DNA of 64,000 nucleotides from Hyphomicrobium sp. 99 (GTDB taxonomy: Bacteria > Pseudomonadota > Alphaproteobacteria > Rhizobiales > Hyphomicrobiaceae). The stretch's first letter is position 1. Every line of letters begins with the position of its first letter. Both the position numbers and the translations under genes were made by a program. The notes below the pieces were generated by a model, which worked only from the letters and a program-made list of their open reading frames with translations, made no database searches and was not told where the DNA came from. Where the stretch lies: contig NZ_KQ031382.1 in the NCBI RefSeq assembly GCF_000384335.2, positions 558,001 to 622,000 on the forward strand, written 5' to 3'. Shown here in pieces: positions 28,602-38,166 of this stretch.

Positions 28602-29204
28602 TCAGGGCCTCGCGATCTCGAACATGCCATTTATTCCCATGTACCAGCCGCGGCCGTGCATGCGTCCAATAAGATCCATCGCAAGCGTATCGACATAGAA
28701 TTTCTCGGGATCCAGAATAAACGCATCATCGACGTGAGCCTGCACGACTTCGCCGAGTGCGATCAGCTGATTGGAAATCTCGATTGGCGTATGCAATCGG
28801 CATTCAAACGCCACAGGACTTATTGAAATCCGCGCCGGTTGAACCTTGAGCGAAGGACGCGTCTTAAGCTTCGCGAGTTCCAGTTCGTCAACATCGGGGG
28901 GCACGTCACCGGATGTCAGGTTCATCGATTGCGAGGCGGAACGCGGCACCAAATTGACGACAAATTCGCGCGTATCGAGAATGTTACGCGCAGTATCCTT
29001 CATGCCGCCGCCGGCTTCTGGGGTGATGCCGAGGGCGAGTATCGGTGGATCTTTGCAGAGCGCGTTGAAAAAGCTGAACGGCGCCGCATTGCGGACGCCG
29101 TTCTTGGAAATCGTCGTCACCCAAGCAATGGGCCGCGGTACGATCGTGCTGGTCAAAATCTTGTAGCGATCGTCCGCCGCCATTTTCTCGAAGTCGAATT
29201 CCAT
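28602..29204 (-). CDS. Flavin reductase-like protein (FMN-binding split barrel)
   Basis: A 200-residue protein of the flavin-reductase-like group: ILTSTIVPRPIAWVTTISKNG at the FMN-binding strand, then NAAPFSFFNALCKDPPILAL, and DTAKNILDT-type segment (read DTARNILDTREFVVNLV). Related proteins give reduced flavin to oxygenases or are NADH:FMN oxidoreductases. It lies 1 base from the esterase gene and reads in the same direction as the esterase and dioxygenase, suggesting an operon for handling small aromatic or reactive compounds. Confidence 0.88.
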   Translation of the reverse strand: MEFDFEKMAADDRYKILTSTIVPRPIAWVTTISKNGVRNAAPFSFFNALCKDPPILALGITPEAGGGMKDTARNILDTREFVVNLVPRSASQSMNLTSGDVPPDVDELELAKLKTRPSLKVQPARISISPVAFECRLHTPIEISNQLIALGEVVQAHVDDAFILDPEKFYVDTLAMDLIGRMHGRGWYMGINGMFEIARP

Positions 29205-29205
29205 T

Positions 29206-29853
29206 TCATGACCTGCTTACCGGCAATGCAATGCCGCTGAGGATCTTCTTCACGTGCTCGACCTCGTCTTGCACGATGGTGTGGCCCATTCCGCGATAGA
29301 TCTTTTCTGTCACATCGCCGCCGAGCTTGGTCAGCACTTCCGTGGACTCATGGACCCGCGCCAGCGGGATGTGAGTATCGACATCGCTGCAGCCAAGAAA
29401 CACCGGCGTGCCCGCAAGCGAGCCCGGATAGTTTCTCGCCGTCCCTTCGGGCCCGATGAGCCCTCCGCTCAATGCAATCACGCCACCGAAACGGCGAGCG
29501 CTACGAGCGGCGAACTCCAAAGCAAGACACGCGCCTTGAGAAAATCCCAGAAGCACGATCCGTTCCGAGGCCATACCTTCCCTCTGCAGGTCATCGACGA
29601 GGCCGGCGAGTGTTCCAAGCGCGACGCTGAGGTCCGGTTCATTCCGAGAAATAGGGCTCATGAACGAATAGGGATACCAACTCCCCGATTGAGCCTGCGG
29701 TGCGATGTAGGCGAGGTCAGGTGCTTCGAACGCATCCGCGAGTTCGAGGATGCCGCGAGCGCTCGCACCGCGCCCGTGCACCATGATCATCGCCGCACGG
29801 GCGGCACCGATGGGTGCGCCCGTGCGAATGACTTCCGTCGTAAGTGTCGTCAT
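29206..29853 (-). CDS. Alpha/beta hydrolase, phospholipase/carboxylesterase family
   Basis: A 215-residue serine hydrolase. The nucleophile elbow is GFSQGACLALEFAARS, the Asp is in GCSDVDTHIPLARV and the His in YRGMGHTIVQDEV; the start region MIMVHGRGASARGILELAD holds the oxyanion loop. Size and motifs fit the small carboxylesterase family that pairs with ring-cleaving VOC dioxygenases in many proteobacteria. Its start overlaps the dioxygenase stop by four bases, so the two are probably translated together. Confidence 0.9.
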   Translation of the reverse strand: MTTLTTEVIRTGAPIGAARAAMIMVHGRGASARGILELADAFEAPDLAYIAPQAQSGSWYPYSFMSPISRNEPDLSVALGTLAGLVDDLQREGMASERIVLLGFSQGACLALEFAARSARRFGGVIALSGGLIGPEGTARNYPGSLAGTPVFLGCSDVDTHIPLARVHESTEVLTKLGGDVTEKIYRGMGHTIVQDEVEHVKKILSGIALPVSRS

Positions 29854-30785
29854 GCTGCTTGTCCCAATGGTTGCAACACGGCTTCGATTTCCTTGCGCCG
29901 GCCTTCGAGGAACTCCGGCAACTTCAGCGACTGGCCGAGAGAAGCCAGAGGCTCGTCGACGGCGAATCCTGGCTGGTCGGTCGCGATCTCGAAAAGCACG
30001 CCGCCCGGCTCGCGGAAATAGATGGAACGGAAGTAATCGCGGTTCATCTGTTCCGTAGTCCGAATGTGATGGTTCTCGACGAGCTTCTTTCGCATCTCCG
30101 CCTGCACATCATCGCTCGCGGCGCGGAATGCCACGTGATGCACCGAGCCCCGGCCCAGATGTCCGGCAAGGAAACCTTTGGCTTCCCGGATCTCGACGAT
30201 GCCGCCAGCAACCGCACCGTTCGCGACGAACTGTTTGATCGGTCCTTCGCTACCGGCTTCGGTAAATCCGAAGACGTCCGTCAAGATCGCACCGGTCGGC
30301 GCCGCATCCTCGAGCAGAAGACTGACGCCATGGAAGCCGCGCAGCGCGTGCTCTGCCGGAACGTTGCCGCCCTGCCAAGCCGCCTCCGCTTCCGCGCCCG
30401 GAACACCGACAAGAGCCAGGCTCATGCCGTCCGGATCACGAAACGCCAGAACCGAACGCCCGAAGCGCTTCTCGATCGCCTCATGCTTCACGCCCTTCTC
30501 AACGAAGCGGTGCGCCCAGTAACCGATCGCGCTTTCCGGAACCCGAAACATCGTCTGCTGCGTAAAGCCAACGCCGTCCCGTCCGCGCGGAGCACCATCC
30601 CACGGAAAGAAAGTCAGGATCGTGCCCGGGTTACCGGCCTCATCGCCGAAATAGAAATGGTAGGTACCCGGATCGTCGAAGTTCACGGTCTTCTTGACCA
30701 GCCTGAGGCCGAGAACATTGGTGTAGAAATCAAGATTGCGGGATGCATTGCCCGCAATCGCAGTGACGTGATGAATGCCAGACAT
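29850..30785 (-). CDS. Ring-cleaving dioxygenase-like protein (VOC superfamily, PcpA/LinE type)
   Basis: A 311-residue vicinal-oxygen-chelate protein with two duplicated domains. The first begins SGIHHVTAIAGNASRNLDFYTNVLGLRLVKKTVNFDDP and the second around GFHGVSLLLEDAAPTGAIL, with metal ligands in GIHHVT, SVHHVAFRA and GGVLFEIATD. The family includes hydroquinone dioxygenases, though many genomic members act on unknown ligands. The ATG at 30785 has AGGAG upstream; the frame extends to 30833 without a better site. It is first in a three-gene operon with an esterase and a flavin reductase. Confidence 0.9.
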   Translation of the reverse strand: MSGIHHVTAIAGNASRNLDFYTNVLGLRLVKKTVNFDDPGTYHFYFGDEAGNPGTILTFFPWDGAPRGRDGVGFTQQTMFRVPESAIGYWAHRFVEKGVKHEAIEKRFGRSVLAFRDPDGMSLALVGVPGAEAEAAWQGGNVPAEHALRGFHGVSLLLEDAAPTGAILTDVFGFTEAGSEGPIKQFVANGAVAGGIVEIREAKGFLAGHLGRGSVHHVAFRAASDDVQAEMRKKLVENHHIRTTEQMNRDYFRSIYFREPGGVLFEIATDQPGFAVDEPLASLGQSLKLPEFLEGRRKEIEAVLQPLGQAA

Positions 30786-30915
30786 GACTTCTCCTTTCTC
30801 GTTTGCACGAGATTCCGCTCTGTTGCTTCTCAATGTGGTCAGTCGATCCGGCGCTTCAATTGGTGCCGGCGGAACAAGACCGTCGCCGTTTTGGCGACGA
30901 TCCGTGGGCGTGCTG

Positions 30916-31515
30916 TCAGCCTTTCAGACGCGCCGCGATCTGTGCAACGTGACGGCCCTGAAAACGCGCGCCCGCCAATTCGTTCTCGGACGGCTGCCGC
31001 GAACCGTCGCCGTCGGCAATCGTCGACGCGCCATAGGGCGAGCCGCCGGTGATTTCCTTGACGCCCATCTGACCTTGGAACGAGTAGGGAAGGCCGACGA
31101 TCACCATGCCCTGGTGAAGCAGGACGGTATGCGTCGACAAAATCGTGCTTTCCTGCCCGCCATGCTGAGTAGCGCTCGACGAAAATACGCTCCCGACCTT
31201 GCCGATCAATTTTCCGGACAGCCAAAGGCCGCCCGTCTGATCGAGGAAGTTCTTCATTTGCGCCGGCATGTTTCCAAACCGCGTCGGGACGCCGATGATG
31301 ATGGCGTCATAGTCCGCGAGCTCATTCACCGTCGCGATCGGAGCCGCCTGATCGAGCTTGAAGTGCATGGTCTTTGCGACTTCCTCAGGCACCAGTTCCG
31401 GCACGCGCTTGATCGTCGCCTCGGCTCCGGCTTCACGAACGCCCTCCGCGACGGCGTGGGACATCTTCTCGATGTGGCCGTAGCTTGAATAGTAAAGAAC
31501 CAGAACCTTGGTCAT
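30916..31515 (-). CDS. wrbA: NAD(P)H:quinone oxidoreductase, WrbA type
   Basis: A 199-residue flavodoxin-like FMN protein that reduces quinones by two electrons. Characteristic parts are [22 protein letters not shown] at the phosphate loop, [42 protein letters not shown] and [22 protein letters not shown]. The start at 31515 is the ATG of MTKVLVL; the longer open frame from 31605 is upstream sequence. It is divergent from a LysR gene 131 bases away, which is a plausible regulator, and near VOC and flavin-reductase genes. Confidence 0.95.
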   Translation of the reverse strand: MTKVLVLYYSSYGHIEKMSHAVAEGVREAGAEATIKRVPELVPEEVAKTMHFKLDQAAPIATVNELADYDAIIIGVPTRFGNMPAQMKNFLDQTGGLWLSGKLIGKVGSVFSSSATQHGGQESTILSTHTVLLHQGMVIVGLPYSFQGQMGVKEITGGSPYGASTIADGDGSRQPSENELAGARFQGRHVAQIAARLKG

Positions 31516-31646
31516 GAGTGCCTCCGAGCCCTGTGAATGCTGCCGTCCACGACCCCTCAGAGCCGCCAACGAGTAAAATATCGCTCGTTGACGTAAGTTC
31601 CTCAATACGGCAAGATTTTACTAGTCTGGTTCCAATTTGGATACAA

Positions 31647-32564
31647 ATGGACAAGCTCGCTGCCATGAACGCGCTGGTGAAGGTGATCGCGAGCGGCAGC
31701 TACGCGGAAGCAGCCCGCCGGCTCGGCCTTACACGCTCGGCCGTCAGCAAGGCCGTCATGGAGCTGGAGCAGTCCCTTGGCGCACGCCTCCTGGATCGCA
31801 CGACGCGACGCGTCACGCCGACCGAAGCGGGCCTCGCCTATTATGAGCGGTGCATGGCAATACTCGCTCAGGTCGAGGAAACGGAAGCGCAGGTCTCCCG
31901 GCTTCATGACGAGCCGAAAGGGACGTTGAAAGTCAACGCACCGATGTCGTTTGGCACGCTCTATCTGGGCAACGCCATCGCAGACCTCATGATCCTCTAC
32001 AGCGATCTGAAAGTCGAACTGACATTGACCGACAGATTGGTCGATCCGCTGGAAGAAGGCGCCGACGTGACCGTGAGGATCGGCATGCCGACTGACTCGA
32101 GTCTGATCGCGCGACGTATTACGCCCGCGCGTATCGTCCTCGTCGCGTCGCCGGACTACATCGCGACGCACGGCGAACCTGAAACGCCAGGAGATTTGGT
32201 CGGCCATCGCTGCCTGAGCTACGGCCATACAACTTCATTGCAGCGCTGGCATCTGACAGTCAACGGCGAGCCCGTTTCTGTCTCGGTTGCTTCGTGCATG
32301 TCTTCGAACAACGGCGACGCTTTGCGCGATGCGGCCGTGAAAGGCATCGGGATCGCCATTCTTCCGACGTTCATCGTCGGCAACGATATCGCGGCTGGCA
32401 GATTGAAAGTCGTCCTGCCGCACAATTGTCCGCCCGATTTGACGATCCACGCCCTTTACGCGCCCAATCGATATCTCGCCGCGAAAACCCGCGTTTTTAT
32501 CGATTTTCTGGTCGATCGTTTCGGAAAAAATCCGCCTTGGGATGCCTGGGACAGAAAGGGCTAA
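31647..32564 (+). CDS. LysR-family transcriptional regulator
   Basis: A 305-residue LTTR with an N-terminal winged helix-turn-helix (MDKLAAMNALVKVIASGSYAEAARRLGLTRSAVSKAVMELEQ) and a periplasmic-binding-type co-inducer domain after about residue 90 (GTLKVNAPMSFGTLYLG). The type resembles AaeR/DsdC-like regulators of divergently transcribed redox or efflux genes. The ATG at 31647 is taken because the product fits the family from there, although the frame is open from 31518. It is divergent from wrbA and convergent with cobF. Confidence 0.9.
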   Translation: MDKLAAMNALVKVIASGSYAEAARRLGLTRSAVSKAVMELEQSLGARLLDRTTRRVTPTEAGLAYYERCMAILAQVEETEAQVSRLHDEPKGTLKVNAPMSFGTLYLGNAIADLMILYSDLKVELTLTDRLVDPLEEGADVTVRIGMPTDSSLIARRITPARIVLVASPDYIATHGEPETPGDLVGHRCLSYGHTTSLQRWHLTVNGEPVSVSVASCMSSNNGDALRDAAVKGIGIAILPTFIVGNDIAAGRLKVVLPHNCPPDLTIHALYAPNRYLAAKTRVFIDFLVDRFGKNPPWDAWDRKG

Positions 32565-32573
32565 GCTGAGCCG

Positions 32574-33338
32574 CTACCGCCGCGGTTTTCGCCGCAAGAG
32601 ATAGGTGTCCATGATCCAGCCTTTCCGCTTTCGCTCTTCTGCACGCGCCTCTTCTATCGCCGCGACGCATTCATCGAGCTTTCCGGAAATCAGGATTTGA
32701 TCGGGCGTGCCGAGATAAGCACCCCAGAAAATCTCGGCGTCCTCATCGATCCAGGCTCTCAGTCCCGATCCGTTATCCAGCATGACCACAGCCGTATCGA
32801 TGCTGTCAGGCAAGCCTTCCAGAAGCCGTCGGCCTGTCGTGATATGAACGGGTTCGCCAATCGGATTGAGCGCGATTTTGTGTTCGGCCGCGAGCGCCTG
32901 CACGCTCGTGATCCCTGGAATGATCCTGTATTCGAACGCGAGCGTGCCTTCAGCGATGATGTGCTCGATGACCCGCACGGTACTATCGTAGAGGGAAGGA
33001 TCACCCCAAACGAGGAACGCGCCCACCTCGCCGTCCGCAAGCTGATTGGCAATGAGGTCGGAGAAAATCTTCGCCTTGTCCCGGTGCCATGCATGGACGC
33101 CCGATTTGTAGTCTGGCGCACTCGCGTCCCGGATCGGGCCCGGAACCTCGACAATTCTGTACGACTTGTCCTCTATGAACCGCTCGCAAATGGTTCGCCT
33201 GAGATTGATGAGGTCTTCCTTCTCCTCCCCCTTATCGAGAAAGAAGAACACATCGGTCTCGTTCAGCGCCTTGACGGCCTGTATCGTGACGTAGTCCGGA
33301 TTACCGGCGCCGATACCTATAAGAAGGACCGTCTTCAT
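32574..33338 (-). CDS. cobF: Precorrin-6A synthase (deacetylating) CobF
   Basis: CobF methylates C-1 of precorrin-5 and removes the acetyl group in the aerobic (oxygen-dependent) route to cobalamin. The 254-residue protein has the tetrapyrrole-methylase opening LIGIGAGNPDYVTIQAVKAL, the SAM-binding GAFLVWGDPSLYDSTVRVIEHI and FEYRIIPGITSVQALAAEHKI, and the C-terminal IFWGAYLGTPDQILISGKLDE. It is an orphan here, away from other cob genes, converging with the LysR gene (9 bases apart). Its presence points to an organism able to make vitamin B12. Confidence 0.92.
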   Translation of the reverse strand: MKTVLLIGIGAGNPDYVTIQAVKALNETDVFFFLDKGEEKEDLINLRRTICERFIEDKSYRIVEVPGPIRDASAPDYKSGVHAWHRDKAKIFSDLIANQLADGEVGAFLVWGDPSLYDSTVRVIEHIIAEGTLAFEYRIIPGITSVQALAAEHKIALNPIGEPVHITTGRRLLEGLPDSIDTAVVMLDNGSGLRAWIDEDAEIFWGAYLGTPDQILISGKLDECVAAIEEARAEERKRKGWIMDTYLLRRKPRR

Positions 33339-33478
33339 CGGAACTCATCTCCAGTTTTGATCGACGACGAAAACCGTAAATCCAGTGATTTGTCGATGGG
33401 GCATCCAGGGGAGATTGCGCCGCGCCCCGTTCGGTGCCAATTCACGCAAGAAGCGTTCGTAAAAGGAAATGCACGCCG

Positions 33479-34888
33479 ATGGCCAAGCGCATCGTATTGG
33501 TAACCGGATCGCTGGCCGAGCCCCGGGTAAAGCGTATCGCCGAAGAGCTCAATGACGCCGAATTGGAGCCGATCGTCGCCAACGTCGGCGTCAAGGTGGC
33601 AGCATTGATGACGACGGAGATCGTCGAGCGGCGGTTGAAGCTACCCGAAAACGCTGACCGCGTGATTCTTCCCGGCCGTTTTCGTGGCGACATCGACCGT
33701 CTTTCCGATCACTTCGGCACGCGCTTCGAACGGGGCCCCGAGGAGATCGCCGATCTGCCGGCCTACCTTGGACAGAAGGCGAGAAAAGTCGATCTTTCCG
33801 AATACGACGTCACGATCTTCGGCGAGATAGTCGATGCGACGCTGATGACGCCCGAGCAGATCGTCGAACGCTCGCGCAAAATGCGCGCCGACGGTGCAGA
33901 CGTCATCGATCTCGGCTGTCTGCCGGATAGTCCTTTTCCCCATCTCGAAGCGGCGATTGCGGCTCTGCACGCCGATGGCGCCAAGGTGAGCGTGGATTCG
34001 TTTAATCCCGAGGAGCTGTCCAGAGCGACGCGCGCAGGCGCCGACTATCTCTTCAGCCTCAACGAAAAGACCATATCCATCGTCGACGAAGGCCCCGCAA
34101 CGCCGATCCTCATCTCCGCGGGCGCAGCGGACATGGACTCGCTCGATCGCGTGATCGACATCATGATCACCAAGGACAGACCCTTCTACGCCGATCCCAT
34201 TCTTGATCCGATCCATTACGGGTTCACCGCCTCCGTCGCACGTTATTACGACCTGCGCAAACGCCGCCCCGATATTCCAATCCTTATGGGGATCGGCAAC
34301 GTCACCGAGCTGACGGACGCCGATACGACCGGCATCAACGCGCTGCTGATGGGCATGTGCTCGGAGCTTCACATCACTGGCGTTCTCGCCGTGCAGGTGA
34401 GTCCGCATTGCCGGACGGCGATCAAGGAGTTCGACCGGGCTCGACGCGAATACTTTGCGGCCCGAAAGGCGGAAGCGCTGCCGCAAGGTTTTGGCGAAGG
34501 GCTGATGGCTTTGCGAGACCGGAAAGGCTTTGCGTCAACGCCCGAAGAAATAAAGGCGCTTGCGGCCGAGATTCGCGATCAGAATTATCGCATCGAAGTC
34601 GCGGAAGATGGCATCCACATCTACAACCGGAACGGTCACCACGTCTCCGACGATCCGTTTCAGCTTTTCCCCCACCTCGATACGCGCGCCGACATCGGCC
34701 ACGCTTTCTATCTTGGTGTCGAGACTGCACGCGCCGAAATCGCTTATAGATTGGGAAAACGCTACGCACAGGACGAGCCGCTGCAATTCGGTGTCGTCGC
34801 CGAGACGAAGGGGGCCGCCGACGACGCCCACTTGCTGAAGTTCAAGGACGCCGGATCGACTTTGCAGAAATCGTCAAAGTCCGAATGA
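33479..34888 (+). CDS. Dihydropteroate-synthase-like protein of the H4MPT-associated type
   Basis: A 469-residue protein with an N-terminal domain (IVLVTGSLAEPRVKRIAEELN), then a TIM-barrel DHPS-like domain with DVIDLGCLPDSPFPHLE, VSVDSFNPEELSRATRAGA, SLNEKTISIV and DPILDPIHYGFTASVARYYDL. In methylotrophs such as Methylobacterium, proteins of this kind occur with the tetrahydromethanopterin-linked formaldehyde oxidation genes. I infer a pterin or C1 role, but no such neighbours are seen here. The frame opens at 33434; the ATG at 33479 has AAAAGGAAA upstream and matches the conserved start. It is followed by a perfect hairpin terminator. Confidence 0.8.
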   Translation: MAKRIVLVTGSLAEPRVKRIAEELNDAELEPIVANVGVKVAALMTTEIVERRLKLPENADRVILPGRFRGDIDRLSDHFGTRFERGPEEIADLPAYLGQKARKVDLSEYDVTIFGEIVDATLMTPEQIVERSRKMRADGADVIDLGCLPDSPFPHLEAAIAALHADGAKVSVDSFNPEELSRATRAGADYLFSLNEKTISIVDEGPATPILISAGAADMDSLDRVIDIMITKDRPFYADPILDPIHYGFTASVARYYDLRKRRPDIPILMGIGNVTELTDADTTGINALLMGMCSELHITGVLAVQVSPHCRTAIKEFDRARREYFAARKAEALPQGFGEGLMALRDRKGFASTPEEIKALAAEIRDQNYRIEVAEDGIHIYNRNGHHVSDDPFQLFPHLDTRADIGHAFYLGVETARAEIAYRLGKRYAQDEPLQFGVVAETKGAADDAHLLKFKDAGSTLQKSSKSE

Positions 34889-34894
34889 GATCCT

Positions 34895-34922
34895 TCACCG
34901 GCGCTATGCGTAGCGCCGGTGA
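34895..34922. terminator. Bidirectional hairpin between convergent genes
   Basis: TCACCGGCGCTA (34895-34906) pairs perfectly with TAGCGCCGGTGA (34911-34922) around the loop TGCG, directly after the DHPS-like gene and before the alcohol dehydrogenase end. The 12-bp perfect stem makes it a strong terminator element even without a T run. Confidence 0.7.
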
Positions 34923-34963
34923 GAAACGGCCTGATGGCGAGAATTCGCCTCGGAAATAAAGGA

Positions 34964-36019
34964 TCAGGTCAACGTCGCCATATCGATGACGAAGCGATAT
35001 TTCACATCGCTCTTCAACTGACGGTCGTAGGCGTTATCGATCTCGGACATCGCAATCATCTCGATATCGCACGTGATGTCGCGCTCGGCGCAGAAATCCA
35101 GCATTTCCTGCGTCTCGGCGATGCCGCCGATTAACGAACCGCCGATCGACTTGCGTCCGAAAATCAAAGTGCCGACAGACGGAGAGGGATGCGGATCCTC
35201 CGGAACGCCGACGAGTACAAGCGTTCCGTCATGCTTCAGAAGCCTCGTGAACGTGTCGAGATCGTGGGAAGCCGCGACCGTATCCAAGATGAAATTGAAG
35301 CTGCCGGCGTGGGCCTTCATTTCTTCGCGATTCGTCGAGATGATGACCTCGTCAGCGCCAAGCTCAAGCGCCGCCAGCTTCTTGGAAGGTGACGTCGTGA
35401 ATGCCACGACGTGCGCTCCAAGCGCATGCGCAAGCTTCACGCCCATGTGGCCCAAACCGCCGATGCCGACGATGCCAACCTTCTGGCCTGGTCCAACCTT
35501 CCAGTGCTTGAGAGGCGACCATGTCGTGATACCGGCGCAAAGCAACGGCGCCGCAGCGGCGAGCTGTTGCACCTTGTGACGGATACGAAGCACGAAGTGC
35601 TCATCGACCACGATGTGCTTGGAATAACCGCCGTATGTGTTCGGCAGTCCGCCCTTTGCTGCGCCATTATACGTGCCTGTGGATCCGTGAGGCCCCTCGC
35701 AGTACTGTTCGAGATCGTGCTGGCAAGGATCACATGTGCGGCAGCTATCGACCATGCAGCCGACCCCGACAATATCACCGGCTTTGAACGTCTTGACGTC
35801 CGTGCCAGTCTCGGTGACGCGGCCGATGATTTCATGGCCCGGAACGCATGGGTACAGAACGCCCGGCCATTCGCCGCGCGCGGTATGCAGATCGGAATGG
35901 CAAACGCCGCAATAAAGGATATCGATAGCAACGTCCTTCGGTCCGGGCTCCCTGCGTTCGATCGTAATCGGAGCGAGCGGGGCTTTGGCCTTTTCCGCGG
36001 CGTAAGCTTTGGTCTGCAT
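34964..36019 (-). CDS. NAD(P)-dependent zinc alcohol dehydrogenase (YahK/cinnamyl-alcohol type)
   Basis: A 351-residue medium-chain dehydrogenase with two zinc sites. The catalytic zinc ligands are in CGVCHSDLHTARGEW and VPGHEIIG, the structural zinc in SCRTCDPCQHDLEQYC, and the coenzyme motif in VGIGGLGHMGVKLAHALGAHV. The CGVCHSD and GHE signatures place it with the broad-range aldehyde reductases (YahK/AdhC-like, NADP-preferring in many members). Its N-terminal stretch (KAPLAPITIERREPGPKDVAI) is normal. It is a single gene, and would remove reactive aldehydes or reduce them to alcohols. Confidence 0.93.
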   Translation of the reverse strand: MQTKAYAAEKAKAPLAPITIERREPGPKDVAIDILYCGVCHSDLHTARGEWPGVLYPCVPGHEIIGRVTETGTDVKTFKAGDIVGVGCMVDSCRTCDPCQHDLEQYCEGPHGSTGTYNGAAKGGLPNTYGGYSKHIVVDEHFVLRIRHKVQQLAAAAPLLCAGITTWSPLKHWKVGPGQKVGIVGIGGLGHMGVKLAHALGAHVVAFTTSPSKKLAALELGADEVIISTNREEMKAHAGSFNFILDTVAASHDLDTFTRLLKHDGTLVLVGVPEDPHPSPSVGTLIFGRKSIGGSLIGGIAETQEMLDFCAERDITCDIEMIAMSEIDNAYDRQLKSDVKYRFVIDMATLT

Positions 36020-36274
36020 GATGGTCCTTCTCTGCTGAAATGTCAGGGCCAGCGCGAACCGCTGGCCCTAAATCGTTGGTTCGCCGTTTATCGGTCGAGA
36101 GACTCGCGAGCAAGGCGAATGCCGACGTGCGGCAATATTCAACCTGACCGCGTCTAGCTCATGCGCGAAAAGCCACAGCAACTTTACGTTGGTTCGAATG
36201 TAACCGAAGTTTCCCTTCCAGCTGAAAAGACAGACGTTGTTGTGCAGAAACTGCGCGACTGAGGAAAAACAACA

Positions 36275-37516
36275 TTGGACGATCGAGCATCAAGTCGCGG
36301 TCAGTTAAATGACGCGAGTTTCCCGGGACCCGATTCAAAATTAGCCGAGCCGTCTGCGGTGCTCGTCGCCGTGTTCGCCGTCGCGGCAGGCGCTCTCGTT
36401 GCCAATCTCTACTACGCTCAGCCGTTGATCGCTTCGATCGGACGGGAAATCGGTGTCAGGGAGGACCTTGCGGGGTCGATCGTCGGCGCCACTCAGATCG
36501 GCTATGGGGTCGGCCTCTTTCTTCTCGTTTCGCTGGCGGACCTCGTCGAAAATAAGCGCCTTGTCCTGACGACGCTCTCATTAACGATCGTCGGCCTCAT
36601 TGGCATCGCGACGGCGACATCAGCTTCAATATTCTTTGCTGCGTCTTTTCTGGTCGGACTATGCTCTACGGGCGCGCAGGTGCTCATTCCCTTTATCGCG
36701 CATCTCGTGCCTGAAGCTCGTCGAGGCCGCATCATCGGCAATGTCATGGCCGGTGTTCTGACCGGCATCATGCTCGCCCGTCCGGTCGCGCTTTTCATCG
36801 CTGCCAATCTCGGATGGCGCGCCGTCTTTTGGTGTTCGGCCGGATTGATGGTGCTCATCGGCGCAACGCTGATGCGCCTCATGCCGAAGCGCCAGCCGCC
36901 AAAAGGAAGTCACTACCTGCAAATATTGCGGTCGATGGTCGGTCTGTTCCGAAGCATGCCCGCCCTGAGAAGACGCGCGCTCTATCAGTCGCTGATGTTT
37001 GCCGCATTCAACATGTTCTGGACCGCTGCGCCGATTATGTTGGCGGAGCGCTTCGGCTTGAGCCAAATGGGCATCGGAATATTTGCCCTGGCAGGCGCTG
37101 GGGGCGCACTCGCCGCGCCGATAGCAGGGCGATTTGCAGATCGGGGATATATTCGATCCATGACCGTCGCCGCGATGGCGACGCTAGGTCTGACATTTTA
37201 TGCGACAGGAATCGCAACGGATTGGCAATGGCTCACCGCCCTCGTGGTGCTCACGATTGTGTTCGACGCAGCAATTCAAACGAACCAAATAGCGAGCCAG
37301 CGCATCATTTTCCTGGCGCCGAAGCAAACGGCCGGCCGCGTGAATGCGATTTATATGACGATCAATTTCATCGGCGGCGCCATAGGCTCTTTGCTTGGCA
37401 CGATCACCTATCATGCCGGCGGTTGGACGCTGACTTCTGAAGTGGGCGCTATTATCGGCATTCTACTGCTGGCATTTTTTATGACCGAGCGCCGTGATTT
37501 GCCGAAGCCGAAATGA
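36275..37516 (+). CDS. MFS transporter (drug/metabolite efflux type)
   Basis: A 413-residue major-facilitator protein with 12 membrane segments. The first includes LVANLYYAQPLIASIGREIGV, a segment typical of a group of drug- or metabolite-efflux MFS carriers in proteobacteria; others include SFLVGLCSTGAQVLIPFIAHLVPEARRGRIIG at loop 4-5. The substrate is not evident. The start is the TTG at 36275 with GAGGAAA 9 bases upstream; the first ~15 residues before the first helix are unstructured. It sits alone between the alcohol dehydrogenase and the island boundary. Confidence 0.9.
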   Translation: MDDRASSRGQLNDASFPGPDSKLAEPSAVLVAVFAVAAGALVANLYYAQPLIASIGREIGVREDLAGSIVGATQIGYGVGLFLLVSLADLVENKRLVLTTLSLTIVGLIGIATATSASIFFAASFLVGLCSTGAQVLIPFIAHLVPEARRGRIIGNVMAGVLTGIMLARPVALFIAANLGWRAVFWCSAGLMVLIGATLMRLMPKRQPPKGSHYLQILRSMVGLFRSMPALRRRALYQSLMFAAFNMFWTAAPIMLAERFGLSQMGIGIFALAGAGGALAAPIAGRFADRGYIRSMTVAAMATLGLTFYATGIATDWQWLTALVVLTIVFDAAIQTNQIASQRIIFLAPKQTAGRVNAIYMTINFIGGAIGSLLGTITYHAGGWTLTSEVGAIIGILLLAFFMTERRDLPKPK

Positions 37517-37665
37517 CGGATTTCCAATAAGCGGAAATAAAAATTGGCGGGACGCAATCGAAAATACGGCAATGTGAGTTAAATAGCACACAAATTAACG
37601 TTTTGTTTACCGAAGCATTGCGGACTCTCTATATAGCCAGAATCATAAACACCGGACTGAATGCA

Positions 37666-38007
37666 ATGGCGTCTATCAGGTCAGCGGCGATTGTCGTCAT
37701 GTTTGCCATGGCAACTATGTCGTGCTCCAGCATCAGCTTCGCTCAAGACCTCAGCGACGCTTCGTTGATCGTTGGCACGGACTGGCCGCGCGGATACATG
37801 ACCCTGGGCGGACATTTGGGTAAGGCACTCGCCAAGCCTACCCGAGTCAAAAAAGCTGCGTCGCGGCAGCGTCCGCGCGTTCAAAAAATTCGGAAGATCC
37901 CCGAAGTGGCCAACCGTCGCGACATAACACCCCTGTACCTGGTCTCCATGTCTTTGGATTCTACAGGTTTGAATCTCGCCGGATTGCCATCGCGCCAACT
38001 GCACTAA
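37666..38007 (+). CDS. Small exported hypothetical protein
   Basis: A 113-residue frame starting with a clear signal peptide (MASIRSAAIVVMFAMATMSCSSISFAQ) and a short mature part with GTDWPRGYMTLGGHLGKALAKPTRV followed by a basic low-complexity stretch (KKAASRQRPRVQKIRK). I do not recognise the family. The open frame extends back to 37603, but the ATG at 37666 gives the signal peptide. A TTTACC (37606-37611) and TATATA (37630-37635) pair at 18-base spacing could be its promoter. Confidence 0.45.
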   Translation: MASIRSAAIVVMFAMATMSCSSISFAQDLSDASLIVGTDWPRGYMTLGGHLGKALAKPTRVKKAASRQRPRVQKIRKIPEVANRRDITPLYLVSMSLDSTGLNLAGLPSRQLH

Positions 38008-38166
38008 GCCCGCATTCGCCGCAGTTTTTCGAGTCCGCGAAGGATAGACGCTCGCTGCTTGAGAATGCAGTGCAGAGCCCCAGTTCTCGGCGTCTTCGAT
38101 GGTTTATCGACGAAATCTGAAGTTAGGGGTTTCCAGACGATTTTTTTGTGCTATACGGCGGTCAGA

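Noticed and set aside
29844..31052. 402-codon plus-strand frame over the dioxygenase and wrbA genes
   Set aside because: It overlaps two well-recognised enzymes on the other strand and encodes an Arg-rich low-complexity product.
32697..33503. 268-codon plus-strand frame opposite cobF
   Set aside because: CobF on the minus strand is unambiguous, and the plus-strand product has no recognisable domain.
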